Part shown: positions 36,580 through 45,945 of the stretch, piece after piece
Position numbering within the stretch: the first letter of the stretch is position 1
Layout of the letters: each line of letters opens with the position of its first letter
DNA from: Halorussus salinisoli
GTDB lineage: Archaea > Halobacteriota > Halobacteria > Halobacteriales > Haladaptataceae
Length of the DNA stretch: 64,000 nucleotides
Assembly: GCA_005239435.1 (NCBI GenBank)
Contig: SZNP01000004.1
Coordinates: forward strand, 124,001-188,000
Direction of reading: 5' to 3'
Program-made: the position numbers and the translations under genes
The notes under the pieces: model-generated
The model's database searches: none
Told to the model about the DNA's origin: nothing
What the model saw: only the letters and a program-made list of their open reading frames with translations

Positions 36580-36757
36580 ATTCACGGTCCCGAGTGGTCG
36601 ATAGACCGCAGGGACTTGCTGGCCCTTTTTGAAGATGGATTGACAAGCGGTCATAGACCGCTGGACACTGACCTCTTCAACCACGACTTCGTCAGTGTAC
36701 AAATTCGCTGATTCTAAACGGTATATGTATGGGACACTACCCGAAAGTGTAATTTAT

Positions 36758-36789
36758 AACAGTAGTTGGTAGCACGGTTTTTTATCCAG
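36758..36789 (+). repeat. Dispersed ~32-nt repeat, copy 2
   Basis: taacagtagttggtagcacg followed by gttttttatcc. Twenty bases are identical to the copy at 53201. No gene ends directly here; the protease gene starts 169 bp downstream. Confidence 0.7.
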
Positions 36790-36957
36790 TTTGTAGTCCG
36801 TAATTGACTCGGTGGTTTTGGTCAATACGTGGTACTTATCAAGCACGCTACTAGCCCCGGCATACTAATACGAATGCTTCGTCTGGAAGGCTTTTGCTCC
36901 TTCCTGTCAGAGACTGGCCGATACCCTTACCCAGACATTCGTTGGCTATGCGACTGC

Positions 36958-38055
36958 ATGGCGGGGAAACACACACTACCGCTGCTGAGCGTCCTGCTCG
37001 CAGCGATGCTAGTGCTTGCTGGGTGCGGTGGCCCAGCGGGTGGCCAGTCGACAACCGAATCGACAACGACCGATGGTGGAGTCCCGGCAGCCCAACAGAC
37101 CGGTGCCGATACCTGTAACTATACGGCGTTATACAATCAGACGATTGATTCGGTTGTCCAAATCCAGACCGCACAGGGGAGTGGGTCGGGATTCGTCTTC
37201 GACGTGGCCGAGGCGAACGCAACCAGCTTCATCGTGACCAATCAACACGTGGTCAATCAATCGACCCGCGTCGGCGTGAAGTTCGCTCGGGGAGAGACCC
37301 GTTCCGGCACCGTGATTGGGGCAACCCAGCCTGCCGACCTCGCGGTCGTCCGGGTAACCGACACGCCGAGCTACGTTGAGGCACTCCCCGTGGCGAACGA
37401 GACGCCGCGTCCGGGTGACCGAGTGGCGGCCATCGGTAGTCCGTTCGGATTAGAGACGACCATCACCTCGGGCATCGTCAGTGGCGTCAACCGCACGTCA
37501 CCGGTTGGTTTCCCACTGCCAAACACCATCCAGACCGATGCGCCAATCAATCCCGGCAATAGCGGTGGGCCACTCATCGCGTGTGACACGGGGGCCGTGG
37601 TCGGGGTGAACCAAGCGGGCGGGGCTGAAAACATCGGGTTCGCAATTGGCGCATCGATTGTGAATCGGATTGTACCCGCCCTCATCCAGCAGGGTGAGTT
37701 CGAGTATTCGTTCCTTGGCATCCAAAGTGCAACGCTCACTCAACCGCTGGCGGAGGCGAACGAGTTGAATGTGACCAATGGCGTCTATGTGGTTGACATG
37801 CTGGAGGGAACACCTGCTGCCGAAGCCCTACAGGGAGCGACCAACGTTACTGTCGTTGATGGCCAGCGGATGCCTGTTGGTGGTGACGTGATTGTCGCTA
37901 TTGACAACCAGACGGTCGAGTCGCGGGAAGACCTCCTGTCGTACTTGTTCACGCAGACCCGACCCGGTGAGACGGTACAGTTGACGATTGTGCGTGATGG
38001 GGAACGACAGACGGTCAACGTCACGCTCACTGAGCGGCCTGAACAGGGCCAATAG
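36958..38055 (+). CDS. HtrA/DegP-type serine protease, lipoprotein
   Basis: 365 residues from the ATG at 36958; earlier in-frame ATGs would bury the signal peptide. Signal LLAAMLVLAGCGG carries a lipobox with Cys at about residue 22. The trypsin-like domain has the triad His in VTNQHVV, Asp in PADLAVV and Ser in GNSGGPL. A PDZ domain follows (LGIQSATLTQP, then GGDVIVAIDNQTVESREDLL). Probably anchored outside the membrane and degrading misfolded exported proteins. Several N-x-T/S sites suggest glycosylation. Confidence 0.92.
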   Translation: MAGKHTLPLLSVLLAAMLVLAGCGGPAGGQSTTESTTTDGGVPAAQQTGADTCNYTALYNQTIDSVVQIQTAQGSGSGFVFDVAEANATSFIVTNQHVVNQSTRVGVKFARGETRSGTVIGATQPADLAVVRVTDTPSYVEALPVANETPRPGDRVAAIGSPFGLETTITSGIVSGVNRTSPVGFPLPNTIQTDAPINPGNSGGPLIACDTGAVVGVNQAGGAENIGFAIGASIVNRIVPALIQQGEFEYSFLGIQSATLTQPLAEANELNVTNGVYVVDMLEGTPAAEALQGATNVTVVDGQRMPVGGDVIVAIDNQTVESREDLLSYLFTQTRPGETVQLTIVRDGERQTVNVTLTERPEQGQ

Positions 38056-38371
38056 TCGGACGCCAGTCCCCCTGTTTTGTTCGGCTGTGAGGGACAGCAG
38101 TTGGGATGCGTCCTAGGATGAGGCTGGTAACAGCAGCAATACTTGACGAGTCGGTGAGTACTGGTCTCTCCCCAGACAGTATGCACGGATACCTCTGCTG
38201 CGCTCAATCCACGCTCAGCATTACTCAGTACGTAGTGCGTATTGTGCAAAACAGACTGCGAAAACAGTTGGCCAAGACCAATTGACCTGTGCATGCTAAT
38301 GGGATGACAGTTTCGCCTCGATTTCGTCGCCTCTGAAACCGTTGAACTCTGTTTCCCTCGGCGTCAGTTCC

Positions 38372-39403
38372 TCAATCGCTCGTATACGATTGCCGGAGGA
38401 CGAACGGGCCGACCGCAAGCGTGTGTTTGGCCACGAATACGATGCGGAGAATGTACGAGAGGAACGTCAGGAAGGGGACGAGCGTGATGGTAAAGGCCGC
38501 TCCAACCACCCACGTAATATTCGGGACACCGAGCGTCACGCCCGGAACCGTTTCGCCACTGACGAACGCGACCATCGACCCGGCCACGACCAGCGCCGGG
38601 ACCGCCGCATACAGGATGTACCGCGAGAGGTCGATCAACTCCCACTGGAAGTATAACGTCTTGATATATTCGCGGGCAGGCCCGAACATGGTCAGCGCCG
38701 TCTCCAAGTCATGGAACGCCTCGTGGTCGTCCTCGCCGAGGCTGTCGGCGAACTCGTCGGTGAGGCGTTCAATCTGGTAGATCTTCCAGTCGTAGTTGAA
38801 GTCGAGTGCCGCATCGACCACGTCGAACGTGCCGAACTGCGCCTCGTCGAGTTCGACCACGACTGTCTCCACGTTGGTCCGGAGACTGTCGAGGAGCGCC
38901 GCGACCTGCTGGTGGAGGTCCTCGTCGTCGGTGGCGGCGAGTTGGGCGTCGAGGGCGTCGGCCCGACGCTCGGTCGCTTCGAGGAGTTGGCCGAGGAACT
39001 GCGCCGGGTCGGCTTCGGGCGGGTCCTCGAAGAGGTCGGTGGCGTAGGTCCGGAAGTCCATCGCGTCGCTCATCCGCTGGCGCTGATCGCCCAACGGACC
39101 GATTTCTTGCGAGATAACGAGCTGGCTGATGGTGACCACGAGGGTCGTCCCAGTGACGATGGTGCCGATCGTGGCTGAGAACATGGTCTCAATGGTGTCT
39201 GCCGACCGAAGCAGGACCGGCAATGAGGGGAAGGTGACGATACTAATGAGGATGAAGGCGACGAAGACGCTGACTGCCACGAGGCTGGCGACGACGAGCC
39301 GATTGCCGCCGAACAGGAACCAGCTGTACGGCTGATTCAACTCGATGCGTTCCCGAAGCGTGTTCGCGGTCCGAACCTCGTCCGACCCGCCGGAGTCACT
39401 CAT
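38372..39403 (-). CDS. Haloarchaeal multi-pass membrane protein of unknown function
   Basis: About 343 residues from the ATG at 39403. Two N-terminal membrane helices (VVASLVAVSVFVAFILISIV and a second around GTIVTGTTLVVTIS), a large acidic helical middle (about 110-250), then two to three C-terminal helices (YILYAAVPALVVAGSMVAFV, TWVVGAAFTITLVPFLTFLS). Its start overlaps the DUF4177-like gene upstream by 8 bp. A truncated paralogue of the C-terminal helices lies at 43830-44102. Confidence 0.72.
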   Translation of the reverse strand: MSDSGGSDEVRTANTLRERIELNQPYSWFLFGGNRLVVASLVAVSVFVAFILISIVTFPSLPVLLRSADTIETMFSATIGTIVTGTTLVVTISQLVISQEIGPLGDQRQRMSDAMDFRTYATDLFEDPPEADPAQFLGQLLEATERRADALDAQLAATDDEDLHQQVAALLDSLRTNVETVVVELDEAQFGTFDVVDAALDFNYDWKIYQIERLTDEFADSLGEDDHEAFHDLETALTMFGPAREYIKTLYFQWELIDLSRYILYAAVPALVVAGSMVAFVSGETVPGVTLGVPNITWVVGAAFTITLVPFLTFLSYILRIVFVAKHTLAVGPFVLRQSYTSD

Positions 39404-39614
39404 GGTCGCCCTCCGTGTCAGCCTCGGCAGTGGGTCGCCTGAAGACGAGGAACTTGGTCCCACCGCCGACGTAGTCGATGGTCTCGTCGAGTTCCCAGCC
39501 GTCGTCAGCAATCTCGTTGAGCAGGACTGTCGGGTCACGCGCTTCTTTTTGCGAGGGTTCGCGTGGCGGTTCGACGACGCGATACTCCCAGCCGGGCGGT
39601 CCGTTTGAAGCCAT
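39396..39614 (-). CDS. DUF4177-like small protein
   Basis: 72 residues (MASNGPPGWEYRVVEPPREP, then LLNEIADDGWELDETIDYVG). The WEYRVV and LNxxxxxGWEL blocks are the DUF4177 pattern, small proteins of unknown role. It overlaps the membrane-protein gene downstream, so the two are likely co-expressed. Confidence 0.7.
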   Translation of the reverse strand: MASNGPPGWEYRVVEPPREPSQKEARDPTVLLNEIADDGWELDETIDYVGGGTKFLVFRRPTAEADTEGDHE

Positions 39615-40033
39615 ACCCAACAGGATACCAGTCTCGACTAGCTAAATGTGGTGGCAAGGTGCCACCGCACGCCCATAGCAGTGACTTCCGATCAATCTAC
39701 GTCCTGTACTTATCATCTGGCACTTCGGAGCAATAAGTGATGGGTGCGGAGTGCAAATTGCTCACAACTGGGTTTGTTCCTCGTTACGTGTCGTAGTAGA
39801 GTATTCTCGTCCCGCTATCTTGCCGTGCTGTGTCAGAGGCGGTGGCCTTCATGAGCAGCTGGCGGGCGAATGAAATGTGATAATCCGTCTCGTCAATCAA
39901 TTCAGCCGCTAACGCTATCATAAGGTGTCGCCTCACTCACTTCCGTCTATCGACGTGCTCTTGGAGGTCGGTCTCGCGTACTTCTCTCAGTTCCTGTTGG
40001 TCGTGAGAGTCGGTCATCGGGAACCGCGTCCTC
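39615..40033. other. Intergenic region with a small hairpin
   Basis: ggtggca-agg-tgccacc at about 39650-39666 is a 7-bp inverted repeat of the same core as the one at 60571-60588. A short acidic peptide frame (MTDSHDQQELREVRETDLQE) occurs on the minus strand near 40016, probably gene debris. Nothing else seen. Confidence 0.4.
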
Positions 40034-40194
40034 CTATTCGATGAGGTCCTCAATGACCGGGGCTACCTCGTCGAAGTTTGGTCCACGTCGAATGGTCTGG
40101 GTCTCTGGGTCCCATTCGATGTAGCCGTTCTCGGCTAATGCTAGCAGATGAACGTGGCGAATGCCCTTCGTTGATGATGGCCGGTTCGATAAGA
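40034..40194 (-). pseudogene. C-terminal remnant of a DUF7344-type winged-helix protein
   Basis: The frame reads GIRHVHLLALAENGYIEWDP, then ETQTIRRGPNFDEVAPVIED and LIE stop. The block HVHLxxLAxxGYIEWDxETxTIRRGPNF is characteristic of a haloarchaeal wHTH family (DUF7344). The N-terminal half is absent. Confidence 0.6.
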
Positions 40195-40196
40195 AA

Positions 40197-40379
40197 TCAA
40201 GACTCGGTTAGTGCCGAGAATGCCTCGGAGACGTCGTCTCGGCGGATATAGAGCACGGCAATCCCAAGGACGAGCAGGCCGACTCCCCACCAGATCGAAT
40301 CGCCAGGAATGAGCCAGAGAATGATGCTCACGACGCCTGAGGATACGAGAGACCAGCCGATTGTGGTCTGATACGCCAT
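40197..40379 (-). CDS. Small two-helix membrane protein
   Basis: 60 residues, ATG at 40379. Two hydrophobic helices (WSLVSSGVVSIILWLI and WWGVGLLVLGIAVLYI) and an acidic tail. Intact and of a type common in haloarchaea. Function unknown. Confidence 0.6.
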   Translation of the reverse strand: MAYQTTIGWSLVSSGVVSIILWLIPGDSIWWGVGLLVLGIAVLYIRRDDVSEAFSALTES

Positions 40380-40629
40380 AGCTTTAGTTTGCGTCTGTGA
40401 CGGTTATGCATGACGCCTCCTCTCTAGCAGTGTTACCATTTTCGTTCGGCGAATTTGTAGGGTCGCCGCAGGAACTTCGATCACCCCAAATTAGCGATAC
40501 CGCCACCGCTTCCACATCATCGGCAAACCGGCGACTACGAACACCAAGCCGTCGAGGGCTAATTCCCGGAAAATACCGCGTGCGGCGTGGCTTGCTACTC
40601 TTCTTCGAAGGTATGTGATTGTATCTACG

Positions 40630-41163
40630 CTACGGGATGAGGGACCCAAGGTATTTTCGGAGGTCTTTTACTTTAAGTGTGACCCGTCGCCGGCGACGCG
40701 AGTTGGCATCAACCTCTATGCCGTGACTCTCGAGCCACCGCCGTATTTTACTACTACCGGTGTTCCGCTCGATGTCAACCTGCCGGAAGTGTTTGATCGG
40801 GTGTCGCAGCCAATTGTACTCCTCGTGGGCGAAAACGTCGATATACTCCGGCGAGTGGGCGATGAGGATGACGTGAATCTGTCTGTCGGCCAGCAAGGAC
40901 CGTCGATACGTCCAGCTACCGTTTGGCTCCGCCCCAACCGGCGGCTGGTGATACCACGCCAGCGGGTCCCACTCGAACCCGTGTTCCTCGAGTGTCTCTG
41001 TGAACTCGTCCAGCGGTTGCTGGACGGTGCCGACGTATCCAGTATCACGAAGGCGGTACTCGGGCTGCCCGAGCGTTCGCGCAAGTCGGGTGATACAGGG
41101 ACCGAGCCGCTGTCTCACGCGGTAGGGGACTTCTGGTTGGAGTGTCTCGACGATGGTCCGCAT
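40630..41163 (-). CDS. Conserved haloarchaeal hypothetical protein
   Basis: 177 residues from the ATG at 41163 (the frame extends to 41301 but that part is unlike the rest). Reads MRTIVETLQPEVPYRVRQRL, GYVGTVQQPLDEFTETLEEH, WTYRRSLLADRQIHVILIAH, and a basic C-terminus (DANSRRRRRVTLKVKDLRKY). The opposite strand is also open over this range but has poorer codon use. No membrane helix or catalytic motif recognised. Confidence 0.6.
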   Translation of the reverse strand: MRTIVETLQPEVPYRVRQRLGPCITRLARTLGQPEYRLRDTGYVGTVQQPLDEFTETLEEHGFEWDPLAWYHQPPVGAEPNGSWTYRRSLLADRQIHVILIAHSPEYIDVFAHEEYNWLRHPIKHFRQVDIERNTGSSKIRRWLESHGIEVDANSRRRRRVTLKVKDLRKYLGSLIP

Positions 41164-41658
41164 TTGGTGGCCATTGGGTTTCCAGTGCCTCAAATGTACT
41201 GCAGACCCGGCGAACCACAAGCGAAGTGAGCGACGCCACGCCAGGGTGATCCGAGCGGAAGCACTCCGTGCTGAGTATATGCTACCTTGAGTATCGTTCA
41301 TTACTACTAGATTCCGCTATCATCGACTACTGCAAACTCCAGAGAAAGACATTGAGTGCATGCTCAGCACTAGTCGAGGGAATCCTGGTACCCAGTGGAC
41401 GTCCACCCACAACCTACCGCCACGATTGTTGTAGGTCAACCTCATACTGTGACACTCTGAATTGGATACCAATCTCCGGTGCAGGCACTGGTTGGACACG
41501 CAATTTTGAGGGCATCGAGAGCAGTCATCCTGCTACCTCTTCGAAGGAGGTTTTCGCACTCTCCGATGAGATAGTCGAGAAAGCCCGCGCCATAACTGTG
41601 GCAGTTGGTGATCGTTCATCTCCCTCTCTCGCGTCCGAACACCACCGAACAGTTGTGT

Positions 41659-42444
41659 TCACTCGTCGTTCGCAGTGCTTGTGAGGATTAGTTCGGTCGC
41701 TTCGTCGGGAGCGTCCCAGTGAGGATAATGCCCGCTATCCTCGAACCAGTACAAGTGAGCGCTGGGGAACCGGTCCAGCGCGCGTTTCGCCTGCCGGGGC
41801 AGGGTAACTCGATCCTTGCGACCCCATCCGATTACGACCGAGCCCGGTGTGGAGTCCGTCCCCGGTTGGCTGGGGCCGAAGGCTAACCGACGCAGTAGTT
41901 CATCGAACGACGGCGAGTCGGCGAAGGTCCGCATCTCCTCCCGTGCGACGTCGGCGGACAGATTCCAGGGTCGTGCCAAGAGTTGCGATAGAAGTAGCGT
42001 CCGACCGACGGCGCTACCCGTAAGCTGGCCCATCACGGGTTGGAGGAGGCGAACGAGACGGATCGAAGGAGCGAGCGTCGCGTAGAAGAAGTACCGCTCC
42101 CAGCCCTTCCAGAATCCACCGGGGTCAAGCGCGACAGTGGCGCCGACCGTCCCCCGGCGTGCAAGCTCGAGTACGAGTCGTCCCCCCATCGAGTTACCGA
42201 CCACATCAACGCCGGTGAGGTCGTTCGCGTCGAGAAACGACGTAACGGCATCGGCGAGGGTGTCGATGGACACTTCCCCGGATAGCGCCGGCGTCTCACC
42301 GTGACCGGGGAGATCCACCGCAATCACCTCCCGCTCGGCGGTCAGTTTGTCGAGGACGGGGGTCCACGTACGCCAACTCCCGCCCAATCCATGAACGAGG
42401 ACTAACGGCATCCCCGTCCCTCGACGTATATGGTTCATTTTCAT
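41659..42444 (-). CDS. Alpha/beta-hydrolase fold protein
   Basis: 261 residues. Family motifs: oxyanion-hole LVHGLGGSWRTW, nucleophile elbow GNSMGG (Ser about 85), late Asp in WGRKDRVTLP and His in DSGHYPHWD. These make a complete Ser-Asp-His triad. Substrate not predictable; similar proteins include esterases and C-C hydrolases. Start may be the second Met two codons on. It sits alone between intergenic stretches. Confidence 0.85.
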   Translation of the reverse strand: MKMNHIRRGTGMPLVLVHGLGGSWRTWTPVLDKLTAEREVIAVDLPGHGETPALSGEVSIDTLADAVTSFLDANDLTGVDVVGNSMGGRLVLELARRGTVGATVALDPGGFWKGWERYFFYATLAPSIRLVRLLQPVMGQLTGSAVGRTLLLSQLLARPWNLSADVAREEMRTFADSPSFDELLRRLAFGPSQPGTDSTPGSVVIGWGRKDRVTLPRQAKRALDRFPSAHLYWFEDSGHYPHWDAPDEATELILTSTANDE

Positions 42445-42745
42445 ACGCTACAATGGTACTCCAGCGCTGTAGGAGTTCTGTCAGCTGACGCTGTATTTTG
42501 ACCGCTCTCGATCCACCCTCGCCGTCGGCGTCTCGCTCGTCTACGGGCCGCCCGTGAGTTATTACGGCATATATGGACACCCTGGTATACGTTGGTGGAA
42601 GTGATGAAGGGCGAGAGTATACGACCACTGTGCAAACGCTGTTCAGTGCATCGGGACCGATGTACTGGAGGGAGACACGAGTCGAAACGAATCGTTCTAC
42701 CCGGAAAAGTGGTCACTGTCCCGTGTAGCGGCGCAACAGCGGTTC
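42445..42745. other. Intergenic region, no gene seen
   Basis: About 300 bp with no coding frame of haloarchaeal style. A TATA-like tacggcatatatgg is near 42564-42577, too far upstream (about 120 bp) to be the obvious promoter of the hydrolase. Confidence 0.3.
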
Positions 42746-43333
42746 CTAACCGCCGTTGGTCGTCGTGGTGTTTGTGGCTGTCTGATTGCCACCGCCAGTC
42801 TGCCACCAATCTTCGTTTTCGAGGATCTCATCTTCCTGCTCTTCGGCGACCGGGCTAGCCTCAACCTCGACGAGACGGGGATTGTCGCCGAACGGCGTCC
42901 ACTCCTTCTCCATCTCGAACAACTGGGGCTGATTGGCGTCGTCGTCGGCGTCAGGGATAAATCCGAGCTCTTGGTCGTACTCTCTTCCGATGTTGGCGTC
43001 CTCGGCGACGAACAGCGGGACGACCTCGTCGGTGTTCAGCCATCGGATCTGGTAGGTATTGAAGTCGGAGAACCAACTGTCGCGGACATCGCCGTAGTTA
43101 GGCGTCCATTCGACCACCCCGGACACGAACGTAAACCGGGCCTCTGGATGGAAGCTGTCCGCGAAAATGAGTGCTTTCCAATTGTCGTCGAGGTCGAAAT
43201 CCTGAGCACCGCCGACCCCTGATCCGAGGACACCGGCCCCAAAAGCGACCGATGCCACTGTACTCTTTTTCATGAACGAACGCCGCGATTCCTCACCCAA
43301 AATACGCTCCCCAATGGTTTTGTCGTTGGACAT
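42746..43333 (-). CDS. Tat-exported hypothetical protein
   Basis: 195 residues. Twin-arginine signal ESRRSFMKKSTVASVAFGAG near residue 15 without a lipobox. The mature part contains KALIFADSFHPEARFTFVSG and ends in a Gly/Asn/Thr-rich low-complexity tail (GGNQTATNTTTTNGG) that may be glycosylated. Secreted or surface-associated; function unknown. Confidence 0.65.
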   Translation of the reverse strand: MSNDKTIGERILGEESRRSFMKKSTVASVAFGAGVLGSGVGGAQDFDLDDNWKALIFADSFHPEARFTFVSGVVEWTPNYGDVRDSWFSDFNTYQIRWLNTDEVVPLFVAEDANIGREYDQELGFIPDADDDANQPQLFEMEKEWTPFGDNPRLVEVEASPVAEEQEDEILENEDWWQTGGGNQTATNTTTTNGG

Positions 43334-43829
43334 ACAATTCTCAACTCCAGTTCAAACGTAGAGACCAAGCAGAATAAGCCGACTGGCCGTTCCAGCCGTA
43401 GTATTCATTACTCCCTGCGTGAGACAAAGTCCACGTATACTCGAAAGTAATCAGTAAGTGTACGCTCTGCATGTATAGTTTCACGCGCCTGAGAGTTAGA
43501 TTGCGATAAGTCAGTGGTGTAAATCGTTCATAGTAATCTACCCTCTTTCCTGTCACGTCCGTTCTTCCCCTATAACAATCAGATGGCCCTAACGCGGACC
43601 TACAGACCTGCGCGTACTGCGGAACACCGATAACAGTCGGCAATAAGCATCCCTGTACACGGACGGATCGGATGGTGGCGATGTCACACTACACGTTCCG
43701 CGATGCAAGGTACACGGATAGAATCTTCGTAACACACTTTTGGAAAACGGAAGAGGTGGGGATCGAACTATGAGAAGCCCCAAGGGCTGCCATCGTCGCA
43801 TTGATTGCGGTCTACCTGTTTTGTGGGGT
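43334..43829. other. Intergenic region, no gene seen
   Basis: About 500 bp. A weak match to the repeat family (gtacgctctgcatgtatag) occurs at 43459-43478. No coding frame or RNA gene recognised. Confidence 0.3.
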
Positions 43830-44102
43830 CTACTCCTCCTTGTGCTGTTGACTTCCGACGACGAACGGTCCGATGAACAACGTCGATTGGGAAAGGGTTG
43901 CCAGCCGCGACACGTACGAAATGAGCGTCATGAATGGCAGTAAGGTGACGGTCACTGCGGCGCTGACGAACCACAGTCGATTCTCAACACCGAACGTCGT
44001 GCCGGGAAACACGCCGGAGTCGTACGTCTGGGCGGCATAGAACGCCACCAAGAGCGACGGGAGGCCGATATAGAGGAGCGCCCGCGAAAAGTTGATGTTC
44101 AC
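43830..44102 (-). pseudogene. Truncated paralogue of the membrane protein at 38372-39403
   Basis: 90 residues: FSRALLYIGLPSLLVAFYAA, GTTFGVENRLWFVSAAVTVT, LLPFMTLISYVSRLATLSQS, TLFIGPFVVG. This aligns along its length with the last ~85 residues of the 38372-39403 protein (LSRYILYAAVPALVVAGSMV ... LAVGPFVL). The large N-terminal part is missing. It begins with an ATG, so expression is possible, but it is most likely debris of a duplicated gene. Confidence 0.7.
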
Positions 44103-44297
44103 CGGTACTAATTGAAGTGGACGTCCGCTCCATGAACTGTGCTCTATTAGTGAAAACTTCCAACTATTCTGGTATATTTTATCGAAATTCGACCGACGAT
44201 CCCGGCCTAGGCTTGAATCGTTTCCTTTACATTACGCTCTGCATTGCTCACCATCGAGCTACTCCTATCATCAGTAAAGGATTTCAACCAGACCAAA

Positions 44298-45146
44298 TTA
44301 GTCGGCCGATTTGACGGGTACTTGCTCGGTGACGGTTGTCTTCACACCCGCGTGGAGGTACACCCCGATGGTGACCATCGCCAGACTCACCACCGCGACC
44401 AGCGGTTGTGACGCATAGATGCCGAGAACGAGTAGCACCGCAAAGGGGAACCCATGGAAGAGGAAGATGGAAGCAGTCACCAGCCGAGGGACGGGTGCAG
44501 GCTGGAACTCGGCAGTCCAGACGTACACCATGGACACGAGCAGGACGCCACTCAGAATGATGGCCTTCCGGAGCACAACACCGTCGGTGACACGCGTCCA
44601 GACCTCGAGGGTTGGTATGAGGAGAGCCACGGCCCCGGCGATCGTTCCCATTCCTATCGCAAGTGGGACATCGGTACGCGCCGACACCCATTGGTAGGTG
44701 AAGGTGAAGAACAGGGCCACGAGGTACCAGCCGAGGAAGTTCCCGAGAGGGACGCCGAACCACGCGCCCGGGGGCGTCCACTCCCAAAACGGCACGCGAA
44801 TCGCAATCGCGTCCATCGCGAGGTCGAGGTGGACGGCGTACAGCCCGGCGAACACCGGCAGGTATCGACGACCGAGACCGAAGGCTCGCGCGGTCGTGTA
44901 ACCACCGTAGATGACGGCACTCCAGCCGAAGCCGATGGCGATCGGAATACCGGCGAAATCGAGCATCTTGGCGGCCGGATAGGTATAGTTCTGGAAGTAC
45001 AGGATGACCAGCTTCTCCAACAGCAGGCCGTACACGATGGCCGATCCATAGAAGACCAGCCGGTCGCGATCACCCCACGCGTGCAATCCACAGAGGAACG
45101 ACGTGAGGAACATCACGACCGTGAACACGGGATAGAGTAGGTTCAT
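44298..45146 (-). CDS. Carotenoid biosynthesis (DUF422/CruF-like) membrane protein
   Basis: 282 residues from the ATG at 45146; about seven hydrophobic segments. Features of the DUF422 group: ADAFAIR-like region AMDAIAIRVPFWEWTPPGAW, FGVPLGNFLGWYLVALFFTF. In haloarchaea the best known member hydrates bisanhydrobacterioruberin. That gene normally lies beside phytoene desaturase and lycopene elongase genes, which are absent here, so this may be a divergent member. It starts 14 bp after a PAP2-like membrane protein gene; the two form an operon. Confidence 0.72.
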   Translation of the reverse strand: MNLLYPVFTVVMFLTSFLCGLHAWGDRDRLVFYGSAIVYGLLLEKLVILYFQNYTYPAAKMLDFAGIPIAIGFGWSAVIYGGYTTARAFGLGRRYLPVFAGLYAVHLDLAMDAIAIRVPFWEWTPPGAWFGVPLGNFLGWYLVALFFTFTYQWVSARTDVPLAIGMGTIAGAVALLIPTLEVWTRVTDGVVLRKAIILSGVLLVSMVYVWTAEFQPAPVPRLVTASIFLFHGFPFAVLLVLGIYASQPLVAVVSLAMVTIGVYLHAGVKTTVTEQVPVKSAD

Positions 45147-45160
45147 GCGTGGCCCTCCAG

Positions 45161-45790
45161 TTAGAGTCGCTTCACGTCGGTCGTGGCTGATTCCCTGTCG
45201 GTCTGCTGTCCAACGTGCGCTTGCCGGTAGAGGAGTCCGACGACGAACACGCCGGCCAGTACGAGTCCACCAACAGATTGCGCCCACGTATGGGCATCGG
45301 CGAGTGGTCGGCTGACCACCATCCCCGCGGGAACGATGAGGAACGGCGCGAACCGTCGTTCGACGAGCGCCAGATAGCCGGCGGGCGCCACCGCGTAGAT
45401 GACGTGACTCGAGATGTCCCAGAACGGCGTGATGACGAGGTGGGGGACGGTGACGGCCACGAGTAACAGCGAGAGTTTGGGGACGAACTCGCCCCATTTC
45501 CGCAGGTGCCAGACGAGCCAGATGACGAGTAATCCAACACCAAGGCCGAGACTACCCGTGAAGTCCGGCCCCCATGAGGGAACTGACTCAAACATCGCTG
45601 GGCCGATCTTGTAGATGAGGAGACCGACGCCCCACCCGAGCGCGAGAACGCCGAGTCGGGGGACGAGGTCAATGGTTCGCGAGTCCGTTGTTGAATACCA
45701 TTCGTACAGAATCAGGGTAAGCGCACAGAGGAGGACGAAGTATTCGGGAGCGAATACCTCGGAGTACGTGTGCGCCACGTTTTCCAGCAT
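45161..45790 (-). CDS. Integral membrane protein, PAP2-like
   Basis: 209 residues from the ATG at 45790 with about six hydrophobic helices. SSHVIYAVAPAGYLALV and VVSRPLADAHTWAQSVGGL resemble the PSGH and SRxxxxxHxxxD motifs of PAP2 phosphatases, but the final Asp is Gln (HTWAQ) and PSGH is degenerate. Activity is doubtful. It may act on isoprenoid phosphates, which would fit the CruF-like partner gene 14 bp downstream. Confidence 0.55.
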   Translation of the reverse strand: MLENVAHTYSEVFAPEYFVLLCALTLILYEWYSTTDSRTIDLVPRLGVLALGWGVGLLIYKIGPAMFESVPSWGPDFTGSLGLGVGLLVIWLVWHLRKWGEFVPKLSLLLVAVTVPHLVITPFWDISSHVIYAVAPAGYLALVERRFAPFLIVPAGMVVSRPLADAHTWAQSVGGLVLAGVFVVGLLYRQAHVGQQTDRESATTDVKRL

Positions 45791-45945
45791 GTGTCTGTAA
45801 CAGTTCACGTACCCATTATGGTAATTACGGTATCACAAGATTTCACGGAGATAATTGCCTTGAGTATGTCCAGAACAACCCGGCGGATAGGGCTGTACAC
45901 GACCGACAACTGCGTGACGGTGTCGTGTGTCGGAAGGGGAGGGAA

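Noticed and set aside
36580..36702. Minus-strand peptide (TDEVVVEEVSVQRSMTACQ) upstream of the integrase remnant
   Set aside because: Short, lacks a start and runs into antisense sequence; could be debris but too weak to list.
38200..38270. Possible further repeat arms near acgctcagcattactcagta
   Set aside because: Too many mismatches to the consensus to count.
40615..41229. 204-codon plus-strand frame
   Set aside because: The opposite strand (40630-41163) has more balanced haloarchaeal composition and a coherent domain; the plus product is rich in shadow-type Pro/Leu/Arg.
41268..41370. Possible extra inverted pair (gtgctgag and ctcagcac)
   Set aside because: Only 8 bp match and the family consensus is otherwise absent.
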